From NCBI RefSeq assembly GCF_034190915.1, contig NW_026947484.1:210812657-210876656 (forward strand): DNA of 64,000 bases, given 5' to 3'. How positions within the stretch are numbered: the stretch's first letter is position 1; every line of letters starts with the position of its first letter. The notes under the pieces were generated by a model. It had not been told where the DNA came from and searched no databases. It saw only the letters and a program-made list of their open reading frames with translations. Made by a program: the position numbers and the translations under genes. This document shows positions 32,461 to 42,970 of the stretch, piece by piece. Origin of the DNA: Cavia porcellus. Taxonomy: Eukaryota > Chordata > Mammalia > Rodentia > Caviidae.

Positions 32461-34460
32461 CAACTTTGACACTGGCCGTGTGAACCAAAGTTCCTGTGAC
32501 AGTAAAATGGAGCAAAAGTTGACTGATATACAGGGAATGCAGACCTCACTTAAATGACATGAAGAAACTTTTTACCTAAATTTGTCACCATTCAACTGAA
32601 TGCCATCTAAGAAGAATGTACTCATCCATGGATATAATTTATGTGATGCTGCGTGGACTGCACAGTGTTCCAGCATCTCTGAACATTATAATACATATGT
32701 AACACATACACAGTCACCACAAAAGCATAAGTCTCAAGAAAAATATTTGTATTACTCGGCTGGCTACATGATGTCAGAGTGGCATATACATCTTATTACA
32801 AATAGCTAGAACAAAGTTAGGGAAAGTCAGATATTTGAGCCCAAAAGTTTATCACCATAAAGCTTTGGTTTGGAAGTCACCCATATGATGAGATGTTTTT
32901 TAGTTTTGTATCTTCCAAGACCTGTACACTTGAGAAACATAAATATTTTCAATATCAAGAAGTCAGCAATAATGAATTTCATACACTACATTGGAACTGC
33001 CAAGGAGGCAGCTTTCCCCTGCTTCTTGTTGTTGACCAGTTTAGGTGTCTCTGCTATCAGGTTAAAAAAAATCTCGTGTTTAGTATTGATCTCAGACATG
33101 AGAGTTACAGCTTTTGTCTAAAGGCACCAGGAGAAGCTGGGAAGGAGTAACTGATGGCATGAAAGTCACTTGTGAATAGTTCGAGCTCAACCAAATGCAG
33201 AGGAGCAAAAACTCTGAATAACTAAACATATGTATTTTTTTTTCTATAAAGTGCATTCTCCACAAGCTTTTTCTTAACATACTTGAACCTTTTATTTTTG
33301 CTGGCATTTCTCTTTTCTTGTAAGAACTTTATCATACAAAATCCTCTCACATAAAAAAAATGTATTTTATATGTACAGCCTATAATTTTTCTTTATATTA
33401 TAATCTCTCTATAACATGCCTAGTAGCTGCTGTTTGGGATTTTAAAGTGTTCCTAACTTTCGCTGTCTGCCAATAAACCTTATCTTTATTGGATCAGCAG
33501 AAGAGCAAATTAACCCTGTAACTGTAATCTAAGAATTTATAATATACAAGAAATGTTTTTGTGCAAAAGCTCAAATTGGAAGCCAAAAGTAAATTGATCG
33601 ATCAGCTATGATTAGTAAAAATGAGCTTTTATAAATTTAGGAAAAAGTGTTTATAGCCAACAGATCATCTGGGACAAAACCTCAGGAAGAAATTCTTTTC
33701 CCTAACCTCGTTTCTCTAGGCCTAGAACTTTTATTTTATCTTTTTGGTTTGTGCTTATGACTGAGATTTCTTAATTCCTCCAGTGGAATTGTATGTGCAC
33801 CCCAAAAGCCACTTTTCTATACACTGGACTCCAGTCTACGGCACTTCAGTCACTCCTGGAGATGTCCTGACCACCAAGAAGCAGCATGTGAAGCCTAATT
33901 TCTACTTCGGTTATGCATGTGGTTGTCTGGTCACCTCCGGTATCTGTTTTATCTTAGTTAGTTTTGCTGTCTTCAGAAAAACAGCCTTGGCTGTACTATG
34001 GCTTCTCCACACAAAGCCAGGCAGAGAGGGCCATGTACAAATGGGGCAGGACAGATCTCCTTCTCCACCAGACCAGGCCACAAAGGCATAGAATCTCCCA
34101 CCCAAGCCCCTAATCATTTGATGAACTGATTTGTTTAGACCTGAACTGAACTCCAGGGGTAGCAAAAGCAAGATGTTAATCCACACTCTTGCAAGAGTGC
34201 TGCCTGCAGGCACACCAAAAATGAGAAGCTGTGCATTTTTATTTCTAACTCAGAGGAATCTTTTTCCTCTTTACAGGACTTTTGGTCTCATGTCCATGTT
34301 TACTTCTTCAGTTTTTTAATCTAACCAATGAAAAAATTTTAAGTTATAGCATACTTATCTAAACAAGTCCTCCATTAAACTATGTAACTACATGCATTTG
34401 ATGTAATGTCTTGTCTGAAAAACCTCTACAGTTTCCCATGGACACCTCCAAGAGAACAAG
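31990..34460. other. Unidentified ~2.4-kb segment inside the ERV
   Basis: This stretch sits where gag/pol should be but shows no retroviral motif on the minus strand. On the plus strand there are scattered open pieces (32600-32809, 32893-33150, 33783-34091). The last is 102 codons with a hydrophobic, membrane-like segment (GYACGCLVTSGICFILVSF), preceded by a pyrimidine tract and CAG. An A-rich tract at about 34450-34510 could be a retroposon tail. I could not assign it to any gene or repeat family. Confidence 0.4.
32430..32461 (+). repeat. (GAT)n microsatellite
   Basis: A run of about ten GAT/ATG trinucleotides. Confidence 0.9.
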
Positions 34461-34829
34461 CAAACAAACAAAAAAACACATAAAAAAAGAAAGAAAAAGG
34501 AAAGAAATAAAAAGTAGCTACAGGCTTAATAACCAGTTATTAGCACAGACTAAACAGACACAGGAAAACTGTCTTTAAATCAGAGTACACCCTCAGATAT
34601 ATTTGCCATACTGTGCTTGAGTCTTTGTAAAAACATTGATGGTGGGGTCCTTTTTCTGATAAATTTGTCCCAGTGTGGAGTAATTTAATTGACTTTTGTT
34701 ATCTTTAGGTGCCCTCACTTTTTTTTTTTTTTTTGTAAAACAGGTCCTGTTGGTATATAGTATTGTAATAAAAAGCCCCCCATCCCACTCTGGCCACCTC
34801 ATTTGGTCCCCGAGGGGATCAGAAGCAGA

Positions 34830-35090
34830 AGGGGGCTTTTAGAGGGAGCCAAGGGAGGAGAGGAAGCCTTTTTAGGAGAATCCCCTTTGCTTGAGTAGGC
34901 AAAACAGTGACCCTGAAAGGTGTGAGACAGGAAGGTGAGCAACTTTTCCAGGACCTAGTGGCGGTCTCAGATGTTGGTCCCCGCGCTCCCGTCCTCCACC
35001 TCCAGACTGTCTTCCAGTGGGAACCAAGGACATTGCTGGAGGATACTGATGAGTTCAATAAGTTGAAGTTCAGTAACTTTACATTCAGCT
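34830..35090 (-). pseudogene. ERV gag (matrix region) remnant
   Basis: One minus frame reads a helical segment followed by CPWFP, which is typical of the N-terminal gag of class II retroviruses. It lies next to the 5' LTR. No long intact frame remains. Confidence 0.6.
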
Positions 35091-35329
35091 GTCTTTAAGA
35101 GACATCGTAAATGCTGCTTAAATTACTTTTTCTCTCTGGATAAAGTTTGATCCACACAGTGTGCAAAGCAGAAAGAACAAAATAGAAGAACAAAAAGAAA
35201 ATTAAACAAACTGCCCCCTCACTTAGCAATCGGATAGTTAAAGGACCTCTGGGCTGATAAACAACCTAGGAGCTTGTTGCAGACATGTCTGGCTTTAGCG
35301 GGATGAAGAGTTGGGCATCCCTGACCCTT

Positions 35330-35936
35330 TTCCAAATTGGAATGACTTTCTGCATTAGTGGTGAGGGTTAGTGGTCATGGGAATGCAGAGGATGAACAAA
35401 TTACTCAGTGATATGACTTTATCAGCAATCTGAAAGGCTCAAAGGATCTGAAGCTTCTGTGGCCTTTTATTGATAGGTTCCAGAAGCAAAGGAAAAAATG
35501 TCTACACAGGGGTCTTTGTCAAGAGGCAGGGAAAGATAACAAGATATACTACGGTACCTGTGACTGTTATCCCAGTATCCTGCTGTGAAGTTCTGTACCA
35601 ATCTCACTGCATTGTCTCGGAATTGGCTTTGTTCTGTCTTGTTCAGTTGTATTTTACTACCTTCAAAAAAAAAAAAAAAAAAAAGGCAGGGAAGGAAGTA
35701 GGAGCCAGCTTTGTGACAGACCTTAGAGTAATCTAAATAATTTATTAGAGCATGAGGCGAGCAAGGGCCAGTGCATGCATTCTTTAAGACAATGTGTTTG
35801 AACCTGCTTAGATTGTTGTCCTGAGGTTACCCTGTAACCTTTAACCATGCATTCCAGGGAGGTTGCGCTGCTACTCCAAATTTCCCGTTATCTCTGCACA
35901 TTCATCTTACACATACCTCTGGCCAAAGCCCCACAG
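35330..35936 (-). repeat. ERV 5' LTR (right copy)
   Basis: It shares the order of conserved blocks with 28655-29453 (GGATGAACAAATTACTC, CTTCTGTGGCCTTTTATTGATAGG, GTGACAGACCTTAGAG, ACCATGCATTCCAGG) and ends GCCCCACA. It is interrupted by a 131-bp polyadenylated insertion at 35534-35684. The left limit is approximate; a GCCCAAC string beyond it (minus strand, near 35312) may be a decayed primer-binding site. Confidence 0.72.
35534..35684 (+). mobile_element. 131-bp polyadenylated retrocopy of unknown source
   Basis: 131 bp followed by 20 A residues (35665-35684), flanked by GGCAGGGAA at 35525-35533 and 35685-35693, inside the ERV 5' LTR. Its first part folds as a hairpin: GATAACA (35535-35541) pairs perfectly with TGTTATC (35566-35572). 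It is neither B1 nor ID, and I do not recognise the parent RNA. Confidence 0.72.
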
Positions 35937-36205
35937 AGCAGTGAAGGGGAGGAACCTGATAAATAAAATAAAACCCCACACAATGCTTTGGCCCCGCAAT
36001 ACTAGAAGACACACAGTGAAGGAGTCAAATGCTTGCTTACGCCTGCATTCACCATGAGTGAGACCAGTTAACACAAGTGTGTTACCTTAGATATGAGGAT
36101 GTGACCATGTACCAGTAAGGTTCCAAAGAGCAAAGTGCAGGATTTCTTTGTTTTACATGGAGCTTAAAATTCTAGAGAATTAGGTATGTCAAAAACCACA
36201 CCAGA

Positions 36206-36365
36206 GCCGGGTGTGGTGGCTCACACCTGTAATCCTAGCACTTGGGAGGCTGAGGTAGGAGGATTGTTTCGAGTTTTGAGACCAGTCTGGGCTGCAAAGT
36301 GAGCTCAAGGCCAGCCTGAGCTGCATAAAGAGACCCTGTCTCAAAAAACAAAAACAAACCATACA
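36206..36365 (+). mobile_element. B1 SINE
   Basis: A well-preserved B1: GCCGGGTGTGGTGGCTCACACC...GAGACCCTGTCTC plus an A-rich tail. Confidence 0.92.
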
Positions 36366-36499
36366 AAAAAATTCTATCTGTAAATAAATGTATAGTTAGG
36401 TTTGAAGCACAGTTAATGGTAAACATTTTGCTGTCATTCTTGTTTTAAATCTATGTGAACATGAAGGGCAGAATACCCTGAGTTCTTTACTGAATACAG

Positions 36500-36612
36500 G
36501 TATGAACCAGTGTGGTGGTGCCAGAGCCTTGCTGTGAGTTTCTGGTCAACCTGGGCTACAGAGTGGGTTCAAGATCAGCCTGAACTACAGCATGAGATCC
36601 TGTCTCAAAAAA

Positions 36613-36665
<53 letters not shown>
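36500..36665 (+). mobile_element. B1 SINE with (CA)n tail
   Basis: A diverged B1 (ACCAGTGTGGTGGTG...GAGATCCTGTCTC). Its A-rich tail has expanded into a (CA)n microsatellite at about 36616-36663. Confidence 0.82.
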
Positions 36666-36669
<4 letters not shown>

Positions 36670-36737
36670 CTTCTCCATTGTGACAACAACAAATACAATC
36701 TTCTTCCTTCAAAAAGAAAAAAAAAAAAAGGTCCACC

Positions 36738-36880
36738 GTCCAGGCCTGGTGGAGCAATCCTATAATCCCAGACTTGAGAGGCTGAAGTAGGGGATCACAT
36801 GAGTTCAAGGCCACTCTGAACTACGTACCAACACCTTTTCTCAAACTCAGCAAATTCTTATCTCAAAAAACAACAAATAC
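36738..36880 (+). mobile_element. B1 SINE, diverged
   Basis: CAGGCCTGGTGGAGCAATCC, GGCTGAAGTAGGGG and AGGCCACTCTGAACTACG are recognisable B1 blocks. Confidence 0.72.
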
Positions 36881-36889
36881 AAGTTGAAA

Positions 36890-38030
36890 TGCCCCTAACA
36901 CTGGACCTTTCTTTTTAATTTTTTTATTGGTACCTGTTTCAATACACAATGATTATATGCCTAGAGGGGAGCACCGTGTTTTCAGCTCACAGAAAGCCAT
37001 TCCATTAGCAATTACCTCTGGCTTCTATAAACAGAATCCTCCAGTGACAACAGTTTAAACAAGACAGAGGCTTGTTTTTCTCACAAATAAAGTCAGTCAG
37101 GGAGTAAACCGTGTTGAGGCGGCTTCACAAACCTCCTTTTTTGTTACAACATTCTTAACATTGATTTCCATCCTCAGGTGGTCACAGAAGGACTGTTGAA
37201 GCTCCAGCATCTGTGACCTAAGTAGGAAGAAGAATAAAAAGAAGAAGGCAGAAAGAGCAAAGCCACCAAGTAGATGAACAAGCATCCTTTAGGAAGTTTC
37301 TGGCAGCCTCACCGCACCATTCTTTACGTGTCACTGTCTGTTCTGTCCTTAAGGTAGGCCTGGGAATGTCGTACGTTAGTTAGAAGCCTTTCTGGCTCTG
37401 TCAACTTGAGTTCTAGGGTGAGAAGTAGGAATAAAGGGACACTAGGGGACAGCAAGTCATCACCATCACGTCGTTTCACCCACCGACAACGTCTGGGGAG
37501 CCTGCCGTGGCCCTAAATCCAACACACAGGTCCAAAGAGAGCTTTTGGGTGGTTTGGCTCGGCTCTGAGCCCAGGGGATTCCGTTTCTGGCTGCTACTGC
37601 ATGCCAGGGGACAGAAGGAAGCCTCACCAGTGACGAGCTCTACCTAGGACCTGGTGCTGACCAAATCTGGAGGCCAGAACCACCTGAAGGAGAAAGGGCC
37701 CAAACCTAACAGCACGCCCGAGTCTCTAGTGTGAGAAATCAGGGTCTCCTCCCGCCTGCCATGAGTCGTTCCCAGGCCCACGAGTGCGTCTCCAGGGTCT
37801 GTGCTGGCCCTTCTGGAGTTTCCTGAGGGCAATTCTGCCGCATCTCGCAAACATGTATTTCACTGACCGCGTTTCTCTTGCTGTGCGCCCTGCATGCAAG
37901 CTGCAGGCCCAGCTTTCCTCCCTGGGAGAGCTAACCAGGAGCGAGTGTGTGTGGGTGGGGGGCTGCGCGCTGAAGCGGTCAGTGTCACGCCTGGCCTCCT
38001 CTGCCCGTGACAGCCAGCTCAGTGCCGCAC
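36890..38030. other. Intergenic, nothing recognised
   Basis: No gene recognised. The 'cagtttaaacaagacagaggcttgtttttctcac' string near 37046-37083 resembles the end of an ancient repeat, but I cannot name it. Confidence 0.45.
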
Positions 38031-38035
38031 CTCAG

Positions 38036-38104
38036 AAAGGCTCAGTGGCACAAACACCTGCCTGGCAAGCACAAGGTCATGAGTTCGATCTCAGGTTCCC
38101 AGCA
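38036..38104 (+). mobile_element. 5'-truncated ID SINE
   Basis: GGCTCAGTGGCACAAACACC and GGTCATGAGTTCGATC give the A- and B-box regions. The 5' GGGGCTGGGGATTTA part is missing. Confidence 0.75.
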
Positions 38105-38962
38105 TTTCATAGGCAATCAGTAAACAGTAATTAAAGGAGTCACTTCCAGTGGACACAGAGAGTTGTTGCATAGAATGTATTATATTTATTCTTTGGTCTA
38201 CTACTAGTGGTTAGAGTACATTGTAAAGTACTGTATCTACGTGTTTTCCAATTTTTATTATAAACCAGGCACTAAAAAATTCTTATTTAGGTATTTTTTT
38301 TTAAACAGGGTCTGGCTATTTGGCCAAGTGGCATAGAACTCACAGTGATCCTATTTATACCCCATGAACTCCTGGGCGGATCTCAAAACCCTTGGTCCTT
38401 TTGTCAAGCTGAGCTGTCAAACTGAGCTAAGTGGACCCCAATCCTGGCTTCTGTCAGCTGAGGGGAGTCTTCCCTCGGCTGCCCGTGCAAGTGCACGCTT
38501 GAGGAAGTGCGGCCCTGGGGCTCCTGGTGGCCTCCTTCCGTCCCCAGCTGCGCCTCTTCCTTAGGCCCTGGGCCCCTGGAGGGCTGCCCGCTGGGGAAGG
38601 ACGCAGTCACCACCCCAGTCCTGAGCCACCGCTGGTTCCTGAGGGTGGCAGAAGGGCCTCTGCAGGATCTTCCTCTGGCTGTCTTTTACACGGGGCTCGC
38701 AGGCCTGTCCGTGGTAGAGGACTCGTCTTCCCTCTGCAGGGAGCTTCCGGTTCTCTGCTTGGCCTGGAGTCTCCGGGTCTGCGCAGCACCCCTGCCTTCC
38801 CTCCCACTCAGTGTCCTCAGCTCAAATCTCCCATTAAACACAAAACATCGCAGCTGGCCCCCCAAAGACTCACATCTCTGCTCACTGCCACTTCCTCTCC
38901 AGGCTGTCACTTGTAGGCTGATTTTGGTGCAAAGCAGACAGCAGTCCCCAAACTCCAGCTCG

Positions 38963-38964
<2 letters not shown>

Positions 38965-39007
<43 letters not shown>

Positions 39008-39011
39008 TCTC
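38965..39011 (+). repeat. (CT)n microsatellite
   Basis: About 23 CT dinucleotides, with interruptions at the 3' end. Confidence 0.95.
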
Positions 39012-39610
39012 CCCGACCCGGGTCCCCTCCCTGGCTGGCTGGTGACAAGGACATGCTCTCCTTGTCCCATGTGCTGGCTCACTCCCACCCTGGCTTTGTC
39101 TCTACAAGCTGCTGACCACCTAAATGGGTTTGTCACCCCTTTCCCTGCTCTGGAGTCTGCAGAGGGGCTGAGCCCCCCACCTGAGTAGAAGTCAGCTGGA
39201 ATCGAGGTTTTGGCTAGGCTGCTGGGGCCTTGCAGAGAGAACTGTCTCCCTGCCCCTTCTACAGGTTTCCCATTGCTGGCTCACGGCTCCTTGCACCTTC
39301 AGGGCAGGCCACGTCTCCAGTTACATCCCTCGGCTTCACTCTCCTGTCTCGCTGTCCCACCTTTAAGGACTCTGTGATTCCCTTCCACCCGCCAAGATAA
39401 GCTAGGAGAATCTCTGCACTTAACCCCCCCATACACACAAACCACAGTCCCCTTCCCACAGCAGAAGCTGGCTCCCTGGGAGCCAGGAACTCCACCAGGC
39501 CCTCCAGCGGGCTCACACTTGTGCCCTCACGCCCATGTGTCACGTACACTCAGAGCCTCTCAGTCACCAGCCAGACGCTTCATTGCCTCTGGGAAACACT
39601 GAAGAATGTC

Positions 39611-39662
39611 TTAGGGTCAGAGTTAGGAAGGGGTTAGAGTGAGGGTTAGATTAGGGTTAGGG
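39611..39662 (+). repeat. Degenerate interstitial telomere-like repeat
   Basis: TTAGGG and one-step variants (GGTTAG, TTAGAG, GGGTTAGATTAGGGTTAGGG) fill 52 bp. Confidence 0.75.
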
Positions 39663-40145
39663 AACACTGTTGATATTCTTTTCAATCATTAGTTTATAAT
39701 TTCAGTGCCCACATACACTTTAGACATCTCATTGTCATAATCCTGACTTTCAACCATTTCTATCCATCCAATAACTCAACCTCATTTTTAAACTTGTACT
39801 TGGCAAATTCCCCAATAAAGTGAAATAATTCAATTCTGTGTTTCAGCTATTGATTGAGATAATGCAGCCTTAAACATATCTGCACAATAAACCAAATTGT
39901 GAACCCACTTATTTCATTGTAGTTATTTGTAACGCACTGAATTGCCCGGGAATTTGTTGTAAGAAGTAAAATCCTTTGTAATTGGCCTAAACAAAATATA
40001 TTTAATGACTAGAAGTCACTGGAAAATCTGAAGAATCAAAAGGTACGTCAGGAAGCACTCCGATGGCTAGAAGTGGGCCATCAAGAGAGCTATTTCCTCT
40101 TCCTTTTCATGTCCCAAAGAAGAAAGAGTCAAAGAAGAGAGAGAA

Positions 40146-40292
40146 GTCTGGTATGATGATGCATGCCTGTGACTTCAACACTTGTAAGGCTGAGGCAGGA
40201 GGATCACCTTAGGTTTGAGAGCAGCCTGAGCTACGTAGTAAATGCAAGCCAGCCTGAACTATCTAATGAGATCCTGTCTCAAAAAAACAAAG
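40146..40292 (+). mobile_element. B1 SINE
   Basis: TCTGGTATGATGATGCATGCC through GAGATCCTGTCTC with a tail; moderately diverged. Confidence 0.85.
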
Positions 40293-40387
40293 AAGACAGA
40301 GAGCTAGTAAAATGAGTATAATGATAACAGTAGAAATAATTAAAATCTAAAGTTATATTTGATCTCAAATGTTAAGAACAGAAAAGT

Positions 40388-40550
40388 GGCCGGGTGTGGT
40401 GGCTCACGCCTGTAATCCCAGCACTCGGGAGGCTGAGGTGGGAGGACTGTTGCGAGTTTGAGACCAGCCTGGGCTAGCTCAAGGCCAGCCCGAACTGCAT
40501 AGTGAGACCCCATCTCAAAAAAGACCAAAATAAATAAATAAATAAATTTA
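40388..40550 (+). mobile_element. B1 SINE with (AAAT)n tail
   Basis: A well-preserved B1 with a short deletion at the junction of the internal duplication, ending CCATCTCAAAAAAG and (AAAT)n. Confidence 0.92.
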
Positions 40551-40721
40551 TCTATATATGTACAGATTTCTACTGTCCCATTTACCACCTACTTACTATT
40601 TACAAAGGTGGTTCCCCCATAGCATTAAAATCCCCACAGTACAGAGTTAACTACATAAAGCACCTACTGGTCAATCTCACATCCCAGGGATAATCTCTCT
40701 TAGTAATTTGTTATGAATCAA

Positions 40722-40880
40722 CTCTTTTCTTTTTATTTTTTGTCTTTTTGAGACAGGATTTCACTGTGCAGTTCAGGCTAGCCTTAAACTCACTTTGTAG
40801 CCCAGATTGACCTCAAACTCATAGCAATCCTTGTGCCTCAGCCTCCTGAGTTCAGGGATTACAGGCATGCACCACCATTT
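40722..40880 (-). mobile_element. B1 SINE
   Basis: An inverted B1: TTGAGACAGGATTTCACTG...GGGATTACAGGCATGCACC. Confidence 0.9.
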
Positions 40881-41185
40881 AAACACATTTAAACTTCCAG
40901 ATCTGTAATCAAAATTTAAAACAGTTGTTAAATTTATACAAGTAAGTGCTTTACCTTCTGTTCTATAATCTCCCATTGTACTTAACAATAAGTAACTTAC
41001 ACAATTTATCTTAACATTCCCAAATGATGAACTTTTGTAAATTTTCTCTATTTAAGCTGTTGTAATGATTTATTTTCTCCTTTACAGTATTTGAGGCTCT
41101 TTCTACCTTCTTTTATGTATTTAACTCTTCATATTTATTAGCAAATCATTCAACTTTATGACTTTTTCCTATACATTTATGTGTG

Positions 41186-41371
41186 TATTGGTACTGGGGA
41201 GGGAATCCAAGGTCTTTCTGCCTAGAAACATCCAGCTCTTATTTATTTTTACTTTGAGACAGGTTCCTGATAAGTTGCCCAGTTGCCCACACTGAGCTCA
41301 AACTTACTGATACTCCTGCCTCAGCCTCCCAGAGTACTGGGATTGCAGGCATGTGCCACCACATACAGCTC
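41186..41371 (-). mobile_element. B1-ID dimer SINE
   Basis: An inverted ID-like part (TTGGTACTGGGGAGGGAATCC) is followed by an inverted B1 part (TTGAGACAGGTTCCTG...GGGATTGCAGGCATGTGCC). Confidence 0.75.
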
Positions 41372-41544
41372 ATTTATTAATGTCTATATCATCTGTCACT
41401 TGTTTTGATATCCTCTTTGAAAAATTTGAATTAATATTTTAAGTAACTTAATTTGGTGGGAGGGAAAGTTGCCATTTCCTATTAGTTTCTTGTGTTATTT
41501 TACTGGGATCAGAGAGTATCATTTTTGTCTTTTTGAAAATTTTT

Positions 41545-41648
41545 TTTTTTTTTTTGTCTTTTTCCTTTTTATCGGTACCGGGGATCGAACTCACAACTGC
41601 TTACTTCCAAGGCAGGCGCTTATGCCGCTGAGCTAAACCTCCAGCCCC
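41545..41648 (-). mobile_element. Young ID SINE
   Basis: An inverted ID with ATCGGTACCGGGGATCGAACTC...GCTGAGCTAAACCTCC. The flanks share TCTTTTTGAA on both sides, consistent with a target-site duplication. Confidence 0.9.
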
Positions 41649-41682
41649 ATCTTTTTGAATATTTATTTAACAAGTGTAATTC

Positions 41683-41935
41683 AGACATGGTGGTGGACAC
41701 CTACCTGTAATACCAGCACTCAGAGACCAAGGCAGCAGGACGTGAACTCAAGGCCAACTCGGGCTTCACAGTGAGTTTCAAGTCCAGCCTGGAACACAGT
41801 GAGGGAGTCTCTGTCTCAGAACAAAAAACTGGGAAAAAGAAACCCCAAAGGTATTTGTTTTTGTTACTGGGGATGTAGCTCAGTGTGAAGGCCCCGAGTT
41901 CAAGCCCTAGCCCCACAGACAAATAGAGATAAGAA
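41683..41935 (+). mobile_element. B1-ID dimer SINE
   Basis: A B1 half at 41683-41825, a linker, then an ID half (TACTGGGGATGTAGCTCAGTG...GAGTTCAAGCCC). Confidence 0.75.
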
Positions 41936-42677
41936 TAACATAAAAATAAATAAAAACTTACAAACAGTGTGCCTAATTGTTTCCCCTGGGATGACACAGA
42001 TGCTACCACAGACATGTAGATAAATGGTTTTTAGATATTTAATATATTAACATTTAAAAATGTTAATAATTATATATTATTTTAATGTGCATGAGAAAAA
42101 TACGTATTTGGTACACCTACTAGGAGACTTTGCAACTTAGAAAAACACTAAGACAAACTGGGTCAATTTAAAGAAAACGTGAAGGAAATGAGAGCGCAGG
42201 TCAGTGAGTATGACAATGAATGTCTGATGTTTGTGCAACACTGATTTTAGAATACAGAGAGCTTAGGACACAGAGGAAGTTAGCCTGAGGGGCCTGTGTG
42301 TTCGCATCCTAAACTGGCCACTGGAGAGGATTAATAAAACAAATATATGAACTGGCAGTACATTTTTGGTTGTGTTGTCTACGTATGGTGTGTTAGTGCT
42401 AGTTCCTTAAGTAGACTGTAAAAACTTTCAATGACAGAGGGGGGGAAAGGGTATACTTTGCACAGTGCAAAGCACACGTGCTACCTGATGTTTGTGCTCC
42501 GGGAGGAGCGTGGCCCCCACAGCCAGTTCTTTTCTGAACCGGATCTGGGTTCTGTTTTCTCAGCCGCTTCAGGAGAGGCTTAATGATACAGATAAAGCCT
42601 GCAGCAAAGTTAACTGAATGCTCCTTGCTCCCTACATGATTACAATCTTGAAAGGGTTTTGGCCCAGACAGGACACT
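41936..42677. other. Intergenic, nothing recognised
   Basis: AT-rich then mixed sequence. No gene or named repeat; the part near 42430-42677 may belong to the following LTR. Confidence 0.45.
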
Positions 42678-42970
42678 GTAGCCAGGAAAGCCACAACCGG
42701 AAGCAGGAAGCCCCATCTCCCCTGCCCCTAGGAAGTTACCTGTGACGCCATCTTCCCGCCCCTGGAAATTTACATATGGCGCCAAACCTAGGACCAATGG
42801 GCTACCTGTGTATCCCTAATGCCGCCTTAGGTTCCACCCCAAACCGAGGCTATTTACAGGCCCCCACGCCACGTGTCGGCCGAAGAGATCGCCGGACGCT
42901 GGCGGTGGGGGTGCCGTCCTCTCTCTCTGTGTTCTCAGAATAAAGGCCGCTTTTTATTTTATATTTCTCA
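42678..42970 (+). mobile_element. Solo LTR (gammaretrovirus-like)
   Basis: It starts TGTAGCCAGGAAAGCC. It carries a YY1-type CGCCATCTT, a CCAAT box (about 42793), a weak TATA-like CTATTTA (about 42849) and AATAAA at about 42940, and ends TTTCTCA. This order (U3 motifs, initiation region, polyadenylation signal, U5) suits a class I LTR. No flanking duplication was found, so the borders are approximate. Confidence 0.55.

Larger units (their letters stand above)
28655..35936 (-). mobile_element. Class II (betaretrovirus-like) endogenous retrovirus, decayed
   Basis: Two related LTRs in the same orientation bracket about 6 kb of internal sequence read on the minus strand. From right to left there is a gag matrix-like remnant with a CPWFP motif (about 34830-35090), an RNase H remnant starting with a DGS box (about 31470-31740), an integrase HHCC zinc region and core start (about 31000-31460), env-position remnants (about 29740-30480), and a purine tract next to the left LTR. 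Gag C-terminal, protease and most reverse-transcriptase sequence is missing or replaced at about 32.0-34.5 kb. Every reading frame is broken, so it is an old, non-functional copy. The betaretroviral assignment rests on integrase and gag motifs. Confidence 0.82.
38105..40140. other. Intergenic, GC-richer, no gene recognised
   Basis: Overlapping frames at 38.4-39.1 kb on both strands are created mostly by GC content and a CT microsatellite. A decayed inverted B1 may lie at about 38300-38370. A telomere-like tract is listed separately. Confidence 0.5.

Noticed and set aside
38364..39136. Overlapping 120-200-codon frames as a novel gene.
   Set aside because: They overlap on both strands, cross a CT microsatellite and show no motif or splice structure.
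39611..39662. Evidence that the window is subtelomeric.
   Set aside because: The tract is short and degenerate, and the flanking genes are an internal chromosomal pair in human.
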